Source: Acinetobacter sp. ASP199
GTDB lineage: Bacteria; Pseudomonadota; Gammaproteobacteria; Pseudomonadales; Moraxellaceae
DNA: 64,000 bases
Assembly: GCF_022700675.1 (NCBI RefSeq)
Contig: NZ_CP062182.1
Span: 1,674,001-1,738,000, forward strand
Direction of reading: 5' to 3'
The notes beneath the pieces are model-generated. The model made no database searches and was not told the DNA's origin. It saw only the letters and a program-made list of their open reading frames with translations. Both the position numbers and the translations under genes were made by a program. How positions within the stretch are numbered: position 1 is the stretch's first letter; each line of letters opens with the position of its first letter. Below are positions 32,104 to 41,225 of this stretch, piece by piece.

Positions 32104-32520
32104 ATGTTGATTGCTCTCTCCAAAAAACTTTGGTTTTGTTGCCTTATGGTGTTTGCCATAGGATGGAGTAGTGTGTCTGTTGCTTCAGTCAAAATCATGC
32201 ATATCAATATGCAAACGTCTATGAGTGCAGATCATTGTTTAGATCAAGCAAAACCGATGACTCTGCACAGCAATACGCATGACATCAGCATGAGCAATGA
32301 TTGTCATGATTCATTCGCATTTGATACCAATCTAAATGCTAAAGATTGTCAGGAATGTGCTAGCTTCTCTTGCCAGAGTCCAATTTTTGGGCTTGATTTA
32401 GAACACACCTCACTGCATGTTCCAAATACAGTATATCGCTTAGATCGGCCTCATTTCACTTATTCGCATCAATATCTCCATGGATATTGGCAAGAAATCT
32501 TACGCCCACCTAAAACTTAA
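32104..32520 (+). CDS. Small exported Cys/His/Met-rich protein of the copper operon
   Basis: A 138-residue protein heading the copA-copB run. It has a signal peptide (LWFCCLMVFAIGWSSVSVAS) and a mature part rich in Met, His and Cys (MHINMQTSMSADHC, DCHDS, DCQECASFSCQS), ending LRPPKT. This looks like CopL/DUF2946-type proteins that precede copA in copper operons, and it probably binds copper. A TTGAAA/TATATT pair at 32047-32077 may be its promoter. Family assignment is tentative. Confidence 0.72.
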   Translation: MLIALSKKLWFCCLMVFAIGWSSVSVASVKIMHINMQTSMSADHCLDQAKPMTLHSNTHDISMSNDCHDSFAFDTNLNAKDCQECASFSCQSPIFGLDLEHTSLHVPNTVYRLDRPHFTYSHQYLHGYWQEILRPPKT

Positions 32521-32565
32521 CTGAATTATCTGAAAAATTTTTCATTTCACAATTTAGGTTAAGTC

Positions 32566-34356
32566 ATGTCTATAAAATTTAATCAAGGTCTGCTTGCAGG
32601 TATCTGCCTTGTAACATCATCATGGACGTTTTCTGCTGTAAAGGAATATCACCTTTATATTGATGAAGCGATGGTGAATCTTACAGGTAAAGCAGTAAAA
32701 CGAATCACGGTCAATGGGCAATTTCCCGCTCCACGATTGGAGTTTGAAGAAGGCGATGAGGCTGTTATTCATGTACATAATCAGCTCAAAAATCAAGATT
32801 CATCTATTCATTGGCATGGACTGTTACTCCCCGGCATAATGGATGGCGTACCCGGATTTAATGGCTTCAATGGTATCCGTCCTCAAAGCCATTTCACCTA
32901 TAAATTTAAAGTCCGCCAAAATGGCACCTATTGGTATCACGCCCATTCAAAAGGACAAGAACAAGATGGCTTGTATGGTGCATTTATCATCTATCCCAAA
33001 GGTCAAACACCTTTAGTCAAGCATGAGCAAACCCAGCGTGATTATGTGGTTATGCTGTCTGATTTTCATGAAAGCTCAAGTGAAGAGATTCAAAAAAATC
33101 TAAAAATATCGGCTGAATACTATCAAAATCAACGTGAAACTTTGCAGGATGTTTGGAAGCAAATCAAACGTGATGGATTAAGTGCAACATGGTCTGACCG
33201 TAAAATGTGGAATCAGATGCGTATGCTGAAAACCGATCTATCCGATGTTACAGGCTATACCTTTCTTATAAATGGCAAAACACCACAACAGAATTGGACA
33301 GGCATGTTTAAACCGAATGAAAAAATTCGTTTACGCTTTATTAATGCCTCTGCCATGTCCTTTTATGATGTCAGTATTCCTGATTTAAAAATGACGGTGG
33401 TGAGTGCAGATGGACAACCTGTCCAGCCTGTTAGCGTCGATGAATTTCGACTCGGCACAGCCGAAACATACGATGTGATTGTGCAGCCTAAAAAAAATCA
33501 CTACCAAATTGAAGCCGAATCTATAGATCGCTCAGGTTATGCGATTGGCACTCTACATAATGAGCTGAATCCTGTAACCCATGCTATTCATATGCCTGCG
33601 CCACGTCCACGCTCGCTTTTGACGATGGAAGATATGGGGCATAGTGGCAGTGATCATACAGGCATGGATCATTCAAAGATGAACCATGGTGATATGCAAA
33701 GCATTGAGCATTCGAAAATAAATCATGCTGCTCATACTGATCATGCAGATATGGATCATTCACAGCATGGCACAGTGAAACCACAAAAAAATGATCAAGT
33801 GGTTTATGGTTGGTCAAATTCCTCTACACCTGATGGAAATAAAGCCTTGCAATATAGTGACTTAAAGGCTTTAGAACCGCAAAAAGATACACGTGATGCA
33901 AGCAGTGAATTGGTGGTGCGCTTAGGCGGAACCATGGAGCGCTATATTTGGACGATTAATGGTAAAAAATTTAGTGATGCTGAACCGCTGAAAGTGAAAT
34001 ATGGCGAGCGCATCCGTATCAAATTTATCAATGACAGCATGATGGCACACCCGATGCATTTACATGGCATGTTTATGCAATTGGAAAATGGTCAAGATGC
34101 GGTTGATATGCCCAATAAACATACTGTGATTGTTCCTCCTGGAAAGACTGTCACCGCCCTACTCACCGCAGACGAGCTGGGTGAATGGGCAATCCACTGT
34201 CATCTGCTTTATCACATGAGTGCAGGCATGATGAACAAGTTAATCGTAGCAAATGTCAGCAATGAGCAAGTCTCTACGACGCCAATCCAAGGAATAAATT
34301 CGACTCAAGCAAACCCAGTTGCTGAAGAAAAAGGAACTGAACATGCACATCATTAA
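32566..34356 (+). CDS. copA: Periplasmic multicopper oxidase CopA
   Basis: Copper-resistance multicopper oxidase, 596 residues. Copper ligands are seen in HWHG (82-85), WYHAHSKGQ (123-130), HPMHLHGMF and HCHLLYHMSAGM near the C-terminus. A Met/His-rich insert with repeated MDHS/MNHG units (about 350-405) should bind extra copper. The N-terminus is a Sec-type signal without the twin-arginine motif usual for CopA. It overlaps copB by 14 bases. Confidence 0.94.
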   Translation: MSIKFNQGLLAGICLVTSSWTFSAVKEYHLYIDEAMVNLTGKAVKRITVNGQFPAPRLEFEEGDEAVIHVHNQLKNQDSSIHWHGLLLPGIMDGVPGFNGFNGIRPQSHFTYKFKVRQNGTYWYHAHSKGQEQDGLYGAFIIYPKGQTPLVKHEQTQRDYVVMLSDFHESSSEEIQKNLKISAEYYQNQRETLQDVWKQIKRDGLSATWSDRKMWNQMRMLKTDLSDVTGYTFLINGKTPQQNWTGMFKPNEKIRLRFINASAMSFYDVSIPDLKMTVVSADGQPVQPVSVDEFRLGTAETYDVIVQPKKNHYQIEAESIDRSGYAIGTLHNELNPVTHAIHMPAPRPRSLLTMEDMGHSGSDHTGMDHSKMNHGDMQSIEHSKINHAAHTDHADMDHSQHGTVKPQKNDQVVYGWSNSSTPDGNKALQYSDLKALEPQKDTRDASSELVVRLGGTMERYIWTINGKKFSDAEPLKVKYGERIRIKFINDSMMAHPMHLHGMFMQLENGQDAVDMPNKHTVIVPPGKTVTALLTADELGEWAIHCHLLYHMSAGMMNKLIVANVSNEQVSTTPIQGINSTQANPVAEEKGTEHAHH

Positions 34357-35251
34357 TCTTTTTTCTAAAACTGTTTTAGCATCGTCATTGTTGATGATGA
34401 GTACTGTGAGTTTTGCACACAATGGTGAAGATCATCGTTCTTATGAAAAATCGACAACTGCGCCTATTGAGTCGAGGCAGCTGAACCATGCTCAAATGTG
34501 CCATGCACAACATCAAACAAAGCATCTAAAAAAGCATGAGAGCGAGTTTACTCAGGATGGTGGTGGGCATCATGATCATCGAAAAGAGCATGGTGCACAG
34601 ATTTATGCTGTCACCACTATGGATAATCAATGGTTGGTCAATGATGATGGGACAGGTGCATTAAAGTCAGAGTTTGAGACTCGTATTGGCACAGATGAAA
34701 ATAAAGTGTTTGTTAAAGTTCATGCAGATAAAGAAGAGTCACATGATGCACATTATGATGCCAAAATTTTATATAGCCGTATGATTTCAGACTTTTGGGA
34801 TGCACAGCTTGGTGCACGCTATCGCAGTGAAAAAGTTGCACGAGCTGATCATCTTAAAGATACCGAAGGGCATGTCGATGCAGTGATTGGCTTACATGGT
34901 ATGGCACCATACTTCTTTGAAACTGATGCTTATCTGTATTTAGGTGAAGATAGCTACGCAAGTTTTAGCCTAGAAACTGAACGTGATTTTCTGATTACAC
35001 AAAAACTGATTATGCAGCCGTATTTAGAATTGGATTTGATTTTTAATGATGGCTCTAAATATGCGAAAAAAACAGGTTTAAGTGGTGTGACTGCAGGAAT
35101 TGAAACCCGTTATGAAATCAGTAAAAAAGTCTTACCTTATATCAACATTGCTTACGAATACTCAAAAGGCAATGATGAAACATCTTGGCAAAGACAATCC
35201 GACTCCACTCAAAACTGGATCTATGGCACAGGGATTAAGTTTAAATTTTAA
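34343..35251 (+). CDS. copB: Outer-membrane copper resistance protein CopB
   Basis: CopB-family beta-barrel protein, 302 residues. A signal peptide (VLASSLLMMSTVSFAHNG) is followed by a His-rich segment (HAQMCHAQHQTKHLKKHE, GGGHHDHRKEHG) and then the conserved CopB barrel (YAVTTMDNQWLVND, LGARYRSEK, WIYGTGIKFKF at the end, with a terminal aromatic). The ATG at 34343 has AAGGA upstream; the frame's earlier TTG at 34319 is less likely. It acts with CopA in periplasmic copper tolerance. Confidence 0.92.
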   Translation: MHIINLFSKTVLASSLLMMSTVSFAHNGEDHRSYEKSTTAPIESRQLNHAQMCHAQHQTKHLKKHESEFTQDGGGHHDHRKEHGAQIYAVTTMDNQWLVNDDGTGALKSEFETRIGTDENKVFVKVHADKEESHDAHYDAKILYSRMISDFWDAQLGARYRSEKVARADHLKDTEGHVDAVIGLHGMAPYFFETDAYLYLGEDSYASFSLETERDFLITQKLIMQPYLELDLIFNDGSKYAKKTGLSGVTAGIETRYEISKKVLPYINIAYEYSKGNDETSWQRQSDSTQNWIYGTGIKFKF

Positions 35252-35284
35252 GTGTGCTGTTCATACTCAATTGGATTAACTTGC

Positions 35285-35309
35285 TGCCCTTTTTCTCATG
35301 AAAAAGGGC
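35285..35309 (+). other. Hairpin after copB
   Basis: TGCCCTTTTTC and GAAAAAGGGCA form a perfect 11-bp stem with a TCAT loop, 35 bases past the copB stop. No U-tract follows; the IS element begins 9 bases later. It probably still ends or protects the copper transcript. Confidence 0.6.
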
Positions 35310-35318
35310 AATTCATTA

Positions 35319-36200
35319 GATCTCTTGCGAAAGTAAAAACCATCCCCATATAGATTTCATGAGATATCAGAACTTAAACCGTTTTTCAGATTCTGAATTC
35401 AAGCGCTTAGTTGGCGTACCTCGAGCAGTTTTTACCGAAATGGTCGAGGTTTTAGAAAAAGCAGAATCACTCAAAAAGAAATCAGGCCGTCCTCATACTT
35501 TAGCCATAGAGGATCAATTGTTATTAACACTCAATTACTTACGAAATTATAGCACTCAATTGGAGTTAGCAGCACACTATCATATTGCTGAAAGTAATGT
35601 GAACCGAACCATTAAAAAGGTTGAAGATGCCTTAATGAGATCAAGACGTTTTACTCTGCCAAAACGAAGCCTTACCACAACAGACGAACGCTTTAACTGG
35701 GTCATTATTGATGCGACAGAATGTTCAATAGAACGCCCGAAAAAAAAAATCAGAGTAAGTTCTATAGTGGTAAAAAGAAGAAACATACGCTTAAAGCCCA
35801 AGTGATCTACCATCCTAAGAGTAAACAAATCATAGGATTAGATATATCGTATGGCAGTCAGCATGACATTAAATTGGCAAGGAAAACGGTTAAGAAATTC
35901 AAACATTGTGAATATGTTATGACTGATTTAGGGTACTACGGATTAGAGCAAGATGGCTTTAAATTATTGATGCCCATAAAGAAAAAAAAGAATTTTCCTT
36001 TATTTGAAGTTGAGAAAAAGTACAATAAAATGATTGGAAAAATACGCGTTGTGATCGAACACATTAATAGTCAATTGAAAACATTTAGAATCTTAAGTGA
36101 ACGCTATCGAAATAAACGGAAAAGATTCGGTTTACGCATCAACTTAATTGCTGCACTGGTAAACCGAATCAACTTGCAATAACAACTTTCGCAAGAGGTC
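35319..36200 (+). mobile_element. IS5-family insertion sequence (IS427-like), 882 bp
   Basis: Imperfect terminal inverted repeats GATCTCTTGCGAAAGT and GACCTCTTGCGAAAGT (read inward) bound two overlapping transposase frames. TA flanks the element on both sides (35317-35318, 36201-36202), consistent with the TA target duplication of this group. The element looks intact. It separates copB from the thioesterase cluster. Confidence 0.83.
35359..36182 (+). CDS. IS5-family transposase, read in two frames by -1 frameshift
   Basis: The first frame (35359-35805, 148 residues) has a helix-turn-helix part (HIAESNVNRTIKKVED) and the start of the DDE domain (WVIIDATECSIERP). The second frame (35721-36182) continues it (KKKKHTLKAQVIYHPKSKQ, MTDLGYYG, and IEHINSQLKTFRILSERYR with the Glu). 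They join at a run of ten A residues (35740-35749), a typical slippery site, giving a transposase of about 270 residues. Confidence 0.82.
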
Positions 36201-36212
36201 TATCATTAAAAC

Positions 36213-36995
36213 TCAAGCAAAAATGGCAACAGTTTGAGTTCCAGATAAAACCAACTCCCCTTTTTCATTCCACACATGCATCATTTGATAAGAATATCCT
36301 TGATCAGAAATCAAGCTAAATGACTTCAAAAGATACCATTCGCTATGTTTAGCAGATTGTGCGAAATCAACCGACCAATTCATAGAGCTAATAGGTGCAG
36401 GTGTTTTAAAACATGCCATAGATGCTGGCGGTAGACAGTCTCCAATAATTAATAATGTAACTTCTGGTGATATATCCGTTGTATCATTTAAGCGTACCCA
36501 AGCCAGTAATTCTGGCGTTTCAGAGTTAGATACCGGAGTAGATTGACTGACAAACCGAACACTAAAATTATCGAAAAAATCTGGAACAAACATTTCCTCA
36601 GGTGGAGGTAAATATGCCTCAGGACGGTCTACCTGTGGCATTTTAATATGATTGTGCTGAATTGTACTTTTTCTGGGCGCAGCAAAAATAAAAGCTGTTC
36701 TGAGCACGAGTGCATCATGAACACGCGCATCAACAGCAATCTGTGTCGCGGACTTTCCTTGACGTAAAATTTCAGCATGAAATGTCACATTTTCAGTGAC
36801 CGGGCCAATAAACGCAATTTGCGCACTTTTTAGTGGAGGAAGCCCCTCTGGAAATTCCTTTAATGCAATCTGCAAAGCCAATGCTGCTGAAAAACCACCA
36901 TAGGCAGTTCTTCCCTGTAACCAATGTTTTGGCGGTGTATACGTTGTTTCGATGGTGAGACCGTCAAATATATCAGCTAATGTCGGCATGTACAT
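36213..36995 (-). CDS. Acyl-CoA thioesterase family protein (double hotdog)
   Basis: A 260-residue protein resembling TesB-like/4HBT_3 thioesterases: FDGLTIETTYTPPKHWLQGRTAYGGFSAAL at the N-terminus and a second hotdog repeat with SMNWSVDFAQ and SDQGYSYQMMHVWNEKGELV. It would hydrolyse acyl-CoAs in the cytoplasm. It is the last gene of a minus-strand set with an SDR and a hydrolase, all facing an AraC regulator, suggesting catabolism of a lipid or ester substrate. Confidence 0.8.
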   Translation of the reverse strand: MYMPTLADIFDGLTIETTYTPPKHWLQGRTAYGGFSAALALQIALKEFPEGLPPLKSAQIAFIGPVTENVTFHAEILRQGKSATQIAVDARVHDALVLRTAFIFAAPRKSTIQHNHIKMPQVDRPEAYLPPPEEMFVPDFFDNFSVRFVSQSTPVSNSETPELLAWVRLNDTTDISPEVTLLIIGDCLPPASMACFKTPAPISSMNWSVDFAQSAKHSEWYLLKSFSLISDQGYSYQMMHVWNEKGELVLSGTQTVAIFA

Positions 36996-37130
36996 GCGAG
37001 TATCCTTACTTATAAACCAAACTTATGTCGATGGATTTTTTTTAAGACAACATATATGGGTTTGAGTTGCATACACAATAGAAAATCACAGACTATTCTC
37101 TAAAAAATAATCTATGATTTTGTTATAAAA

Positions 37131-37967
37131 TCATTTTTTTAATGCTGCAAGCCGAATCGCTTCAATGACGTCCTCGTTTTTAAACCCAACTCGTTCTATA
37201 AATCCACGGAAAAGCCCAGGTGTACGAGCAACAAATCCATTTTTCTTCGGAACTACGACAAATTCACGGCGATTTTCTACAGCATCAACAATTGCATTGA
37301 CCACTTCTTCAAGTGCAACCATTTTCCATAAGCCTGTTTGGTTACCGCCCCAAAGTTTCAGACCGGCCGGATCATCAAAAGTTTGATCCATCAACGGCGT
37401 ATGAAAGAAAGTAGGATGGACACTGCCAACTCCGACATTAAGATGTTTAAGCTCCATACGAATACTGTTGCTTAAAGCCCAAACACCAGCTTTGCTTGCA
37501 CAATAAGATGACTGTAACGGTGAATGGAAAAAGGCAGCCAATGAAGAGATTGCGAGTAAATAACCTTGCTGCTTTTGCACGTAAGGCAAACCTGCTTTAA
37601 ATGTTCGCCATACACCATTTAAATTAATGTCCATCACTCGATCAAACCGTTCTGGACTTGCACTTTCAATTGGTTCAAAACAGGTAATACCAGCATTGGC
37701 AATCACTACATCAATCCGGCCAAAATGTACTGCAGCGCTATTAATAGCATTCTGAAGACTTTCCATTGAACAAACATCGGCTTGCCATGCCTTGGCAATG
37801 GTATATCCGCCAAGTGATGTAGCCTGTTTGTCTGCTGCTTCTAAATTAATATCCAATAAGGCCAACTTAGCTCCTTTCGCTGCAAAAGCAGTTGCCAAAG
37901 CTGAACCTAAACCACCTGTAGAGCCAGTAATTAAAATTACCAATCCATCTAAGTCATATTTTGCCAT
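37131..37967 (-). CDS. SDR-family oxidoreductase
   Basis: A 278-residue short-chain dehydrogenase. The NAD(P)-binding loop TGSTGGLGSALA is at about residues 15-26, NAG follows, and the catalytic Ser and YCASK lie near 150-165. The D in LLDINLEAAD suggests NAD rather than NADP preference. The ATG at 37967 with AAGGA upstream is chosen over the TTG at 37973. It lies 14 bases after the hydrolase gene, so the two are co-transcribed. Confidence 0.87.
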   Translation of the reverse strand: MAKYDLDGLVILITGSTGGLGSALATAFAAKGAKLALLDINLEAADKQATSLGGYTIAKAWQADVCSMESLQNAINSAAVHFGRIDVVIANAGITCFEPIESASPERFDRVMDINLNGVWRTFKAGLPYVQKQQGYLLAISSLAAFFHSPLQSSYCASKAGVWALSNSIRMELKHLNVGVGSVHPTFFHTPLMDQTFDDPAGLKLWGGNQTGLWKMVALEEVVNAIVDAVENRREFVVVPKKNGFVARTPGLFRGFIERVGFKNEDVIEAIRLAALKK

Positions 37968-37981
37968 AATCAATTCCTTTT

Positions 37982-38893
37982 TTAATTTGCTGAAACAGTC
38001 CGGTTAAGAAAATCAATTTGATCGTGAATGACTTTTTCAAAGCCTTGATTCACATAAATATCAAAATGACCTTCTGAATAGATTTTGATTTCTTTTTGTG
38101 GTGTTTTTTGAGCATGTTTTAAGGTGGTTTTTGCTGGAGCAACGCTATCTGTTTCACACACACAAAATAGCACTGGGCATTGAATTTTTGAGGTGAATTT
38201 ACCCGGAAAATATGTCAGTAGATCGAGCGCAAATCGAGCTGCTACATAATTTCGAAATTCTGAATTTTCAGGTACAAGCTGTAGATATCCATCCTCACAA
38301 TCTTTGGCTGTCATTAATGCCGCACTGTGCGGTTTCCCAGCCGATGCAACCATAATAGGTTTTGCACCAAAAATAGCACCTATTCGATCTGTTAAAGCAA
38401 GTGCAGTAACTTTAATTGAGCTGATTGGACTGGTTGCTAAGCTAGAAGCTAAACCATCTGTAAATGGGCATTGAGATATTACTGCTGCAATTGAATGATC
38501 ATTTGCAGCAGTAGTAAGAACATGCCCACCACCAAATGATGTCCCCCAAATCACAATTTTAGATTGAACAACATCTTTCTGAGTACGAACAAAACTCAAG
38601 GCTGAACGCCAGTCCTCCAATTGCTTATTGATATCCAATAACTGGCGAGGTTCACCACCACTTGTACCAAAGTGACGATAATCAAAAAGCAAGCATCCAT
38701 ATCCTGCCTCAACAAATCTTTCAGCATAAGCAGGCAAGCGCATCACACGGACTGAGCCTAGGCCATGTCCCATCACAATGATCGGATATGGTCCATTTGT
38801 AGTGGGTTTATAAAGCGTTCCACTGCAATAAGAGTTTCCAGATTTAAATTGTATTTCATTGATTTCTGGCTTCTTAGTATTTTTTACTGCCAT
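37982..38893 (-). CDS. Alpha/beta hydrolase, S15/dienelactone-hydrolase-like
   Basis: A 303-residue hydrolase. The segment IIVMGHGLGSVR, the nucleophile elbow WGTSFGGGH, the acid in CETDSVAP and the histidine in YSEGHFDIY give a complete triad. The start at 38893 has GGAG 7 bases upstream. It heads the minus-strand set and is divergent from the AraC regulator 147 bases away. Substrate unknown; an ester or lactone is likely. Confidence 0.83.
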   Translation of the reverse strand: MAVKNTKKPEINEIQFKSGNSYCSGTLYKPTTNGPYPIIVMGHGLGSVRVMRLPAYAERFVEAGYGCLLFDYRHFGTSGGEPRQLLDINKQLEDWRSALSFVRTQKDVVQSKIVIWGTSFGGGHVLTTAANDHSIAAVISQCPFTDGLASSLATSPISSIKVTALALTDRIGAIFGAKPIMVASAGKPHSAALMTAKDCEDGYLQLVPENSEFRNYVAARFALDLLTYFPGKFTSKIQCPVLFCVCETDSVAPAKTTLKHAQKTPQKEIKIYSEGHFDIYVNQGFEKVIHDQIDFLNRTVSAN

Positions 38894-39040
38894 TTTGCAC
38901 TCCATTGAAACAACAGATACCGTTCATTACTGCAACGAATGATGCAAAAGATATTGAATGAAAATGAAGCTGTTAGCTTGACTCTTAATGACAGCCTACT
39001 TGATACTTCACGCCATAAAGCTAGAAACTCAGGTTAATTA

Positions 39041-40048
39041 ATGAGCAAACCAATCTATAGAAAAATGATTCCTGAAACATACGTGCATGTACTCTATGAC
39101 TATCTTGAAGCAAAAAAAATAATCCCAGACGAAATCTTAAAATATCCTCGCCCACAACCTCTTACAAACGCTTTAAAAGGTATTTCTATTGAATTATGGG
39201 AACAATTACTTTCACGTGCTGCAATCGCCCTAGCTGATCCAATGTTAGGTTTACATCTTGGACAAAAGATTACTCCAAGGCATCTTGGCGTTTTGGGCTA
39301 TGTATTATTAGCTTGCGACAATCTTGCTTCGGCTTTAGAAAAACTGGAAAAATATCAAAGGTTAATATTCGATGTGATTCCAATGATTACACGAGAAGGT
39401 CCAGATTGGGTGGAATTAGTTTGGGACACCACCTTATACAAACCAGATTTATTGGTTGATGAAACAGGTATTACTGTCATTATGCAGTTCTGTAGAAGTT
39501 CCGTTCAGAAAAATATTACACCTATATTTGTACAATTTATGCATGATTGTCCTGATGATTTGATGCAGTACGAGCAATATTTTGGTTGTCCAGTTTTATT
39601 TAATCAATCTGAAACTGTGATACGAATTAGTAAAGAAACTCTAGAACTCCCAATAAAGACCTTAGACCCAAGTCTATTAACAATTATAGAACAGCATGCA
39701 AACCAGCTATTGGAGCAATTGCCCAAGGAAGAACCAATAATTGAGGCAGTGCGTAAAGCTATCGCACATCAATTACCACATGGTGAACCAACAATAGAAC
39801 TTATTGCAGAAAAACTTTGTCGTTCACCTCGTACACTTCAACGAAAGCTTCAAAATGCCAATACAAATTTTCGCAATGAACTTAATATAGTCCGCCAAGA
39901 ACTGGCAGACTCATATTTAAAAAATACAGATATACAAATTGCTGATATTGCATTAATGCTTGGATATTCTGAACATAGTGCTTTTACTCGGGCATATAAA
40001 GCCATGACAGGTGTTTCACCGCAACAAAGCAGAGATCAAGTTTATTAA
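39041..40048 (+). CDS. AraC-family regulator with arabinose_bd-type N-terminal domain
   Basis: A 335-residue regulator. The N-terminal domain (DPMLGLHLGQKITPRHLGVLGYVLLACDNL-type segment) is of the OruR/ArgR-like kind and the C-terminal double helix-turn-helix has LCRSPRTLQRKLQ and IADIALMLGYSEHSAFTRAYKAMTG. Such regulators usually sit by fatty acid or amino acid catabolic genes. Divergent from the hydrolase-SDR-thioesterase set, which it probably activates. Confidence 0.9.
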   Translation: MSKPIYRKMIPETYVHVLYDYLEAKKIIPDEILKYPRPQPLTNALKGISIELWEQLLSRAAIALADPMLGLHLGQKITPRHLGVLGYVLLACDNLASALEKLEKYQRLIFDVIPMITREGPDWVELVWDTTLYKPDLLVDETGITVIMQFCRSSVQKNITPIFVQFMHDCPDDLMQYEQYFGCPVLFNQSETVIRISKETLELPIKTLDPSLLTIIEQHANQLLEQLPKEEPIIEAVRKAIAHQLPHGEPTIELIAEKLCRSPRTLQRKLQNANTNFRNELNIVRQELADSYLKNTDIQIADIALMLGYSEHSAFTRAYKAMTGVSPQQSRDQVY

Positions 40049-40091
40049 TATGTATTAGTTCAGACTTGATCGTACATTCTTCTTGAAAAAC

Positions 40092-40256
40092 AGAAAGTTA
40101 CCCGTTTTGATAAAGGTGTCGAAATCTTAATCAAACAAAGGTAACTTTCTTATGTTGCATACTAACAATCAAATCATTAAACACAAAGTAGGCTTACTCA
40201 ATTTAGCCGAAGAACTTCAGAATGTTTCTAGAGCATGCAAAGTGATGGGTGTATCT
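40092..40256 (+). mobile_element. Left-end remnant of an IS481-type element
   Basis: An open frame from 40152 (MLHTNNQIIKHKVGLLN, then LAEELQNVSRACKVMGVS) matches the start of IS481-type transposases and is cut after 35 codons by the IS3 element at 40257. An 11-bp inverted repeat AGAAAGTTACC/GGTAACTTTCT (40092-40102, 40140-40150) lies before it. The rest of the IS481 gene is absent on the other side, so DNA was lost. True left boundary is uncertain, perhaps nearer 40070. Confidence 0.65.
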
Positions 40257-40290
40257 TGAACCGTACCGGGTTTGTCGGAGAGTCAATATT

Positions 40291-40316
40291 CTGAGTGAGA
40301 AGCACTGCTTCGCAAG
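40291..40316 (+). repeat. Palindromic micro-insertion, copy 1
   Basis: CT at 40291-40292 and AAG at 40314-40316 flank 21 bases that start GAG, contain the palindrome GAAGCACTGCTTC (40299-40311) and end CGC. It lies between the left inverted repeat and orfA of the IS3 element. Related copies are at 40433 and 43753. Confidence 0.6.
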
Positions 40317-40321
40317 GTTCG

Positions 40322-40652
40322 ATGACAAAATTAAAATATACCCCTGAAATCAGAGAAAGAGCGGTTCAATTATTGATTGAATCTGAAAAAGATTATCCAT
40401 CGAATTGGGCTGCGATCACCGCTATTGCGCCTGAGCAGTATACTGCGCAAGGGTTGTACTCCTGAAACACTTCGTGCCTGGCATCAAAAGCATTTAGATC
40501 AGCAAAATCCTATTAAAGTACAACAGATATCTGATCAAGAAAAAATGAAGCAAATGGAACGTGCAATTAAAGAATTAAAGCGTGCCAATGAAATTCTACG
40601 TAAAGCAGCCGCTTTTTTCGCCCAGGTGGAGCTCGACCGCCCACACAAATAA
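40322..40652 (+). pseudogene. IS3-family orfA, frameshifted
   Basis: Begins MTKLKYTPEIRERAVQLL and reads a helix-turn-helix up to AITAIAP, where a 16-base palindromic insertion (40433-40448) shifts the frame. The rest (CTPETLRAWHQKHLDQQNP and a leucine-zipper part RAIKELKRANEILRKAAAFF) is in another frame up to 40652. Confidence 0.75.
40431..40451 (+). repeat. Palindromic micro-insertion, copy 3, in orfA
   Basis: CT (40431-40432) and AAG (40449-40451) flank 16 bases that start GAG, contain the perfect palindrome GCAGTATACTGC (40435-40446) and end CGC. It breaks the orfA reading frame of the IS3 element. Confidence 0.6.
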
Positions 40653-41186
40653 TGGTGGATTTCATCCATAACAATAAAGACTTATATGGTGTTGATGCGA
40701 TTTGTAGGATTTTACCGATCGCAGCTTCAACCTATTACCGAACTGATGTGTTCTCACGAGCAATTGTTGGATGGAAAGTATCAACACACATGAATACAGA
40801 TATGGTGCTCGATGCATTAGAGCAATGCATTGCACGATCGAGGCATGCCAAAGAATGTGATTCATCGTTCCGATAGAGGTGTTCAATATCTTTCTATTCG
40901 CTATACCAATCGTTTAGAAGCTGCAAATTTACGAGCATCAGTCGGTACGACTGGTGATTCATACGATAATGCTTTGGCTGAAACGGTGAATGGCTTATAC
41001 AAAACAGAGGTGATTGAATATCTAAAAGCAGATTGGCAAGGTTTAGCAGATGTACAACTTGTGACACGAAACTGGGTAGATTTGTTCAATAAAAAGCGTG
41101 TACACAGTGCACTGGGTTATGTATCGCCTTTTGAGTTTGAAGCAATGTACTATGATAAGATTAACCCGTTAGGTCAGGTGGCCTAA
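40652..41186 (+). pseudogene. IS3-family orfB (transposase), deleted and frameshifted
   Basis: The start MVDFIHNNKDLYGVDAICRI and the end (HRSDRGVQYLS, GDSYDNALAETVNGLYK, RVHSALGYVSPFEFE) are recognisable. After STYYRT the text jumps to DVFSRAIVGWKVS, so roughly 130 codons, including the first catalytic Asp region, are missing. A further frameshift follows at about 40855. The C-terminal D and E of the DDE triad remain. Confidence 0.78.
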
Positions 41187-41225
41187 CTTAAATAAAAAAG
41201 TCTCCGACAAACCCGGTACGGTTCA

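Larger units (their letters stand above)
40257..41225 (+). mobile_element. Defective IS3-family element, 969 bp
   Basis: Bounded by perfect 25-bp inverted repeats (40257-40281 and 41201-41225, outer end TGAACCGTACCGGG). It is shorter than a complete IS3-family element (about 1.2-1.5 kb) because of an internal deletion in orfB, and orfA and orfB carry frameshifts. No target duplication is seen (left TCT, right GGA). It cannot make its own transposase but could be moved in trans. Confidence 0.82.

Noticed and set aside
40291..40316. Palindromic inserts as XerCD (pdif) sites
   Set aside because: They lack the XerC/XerD arm sequences and are too short (16-21 bp versus 28).
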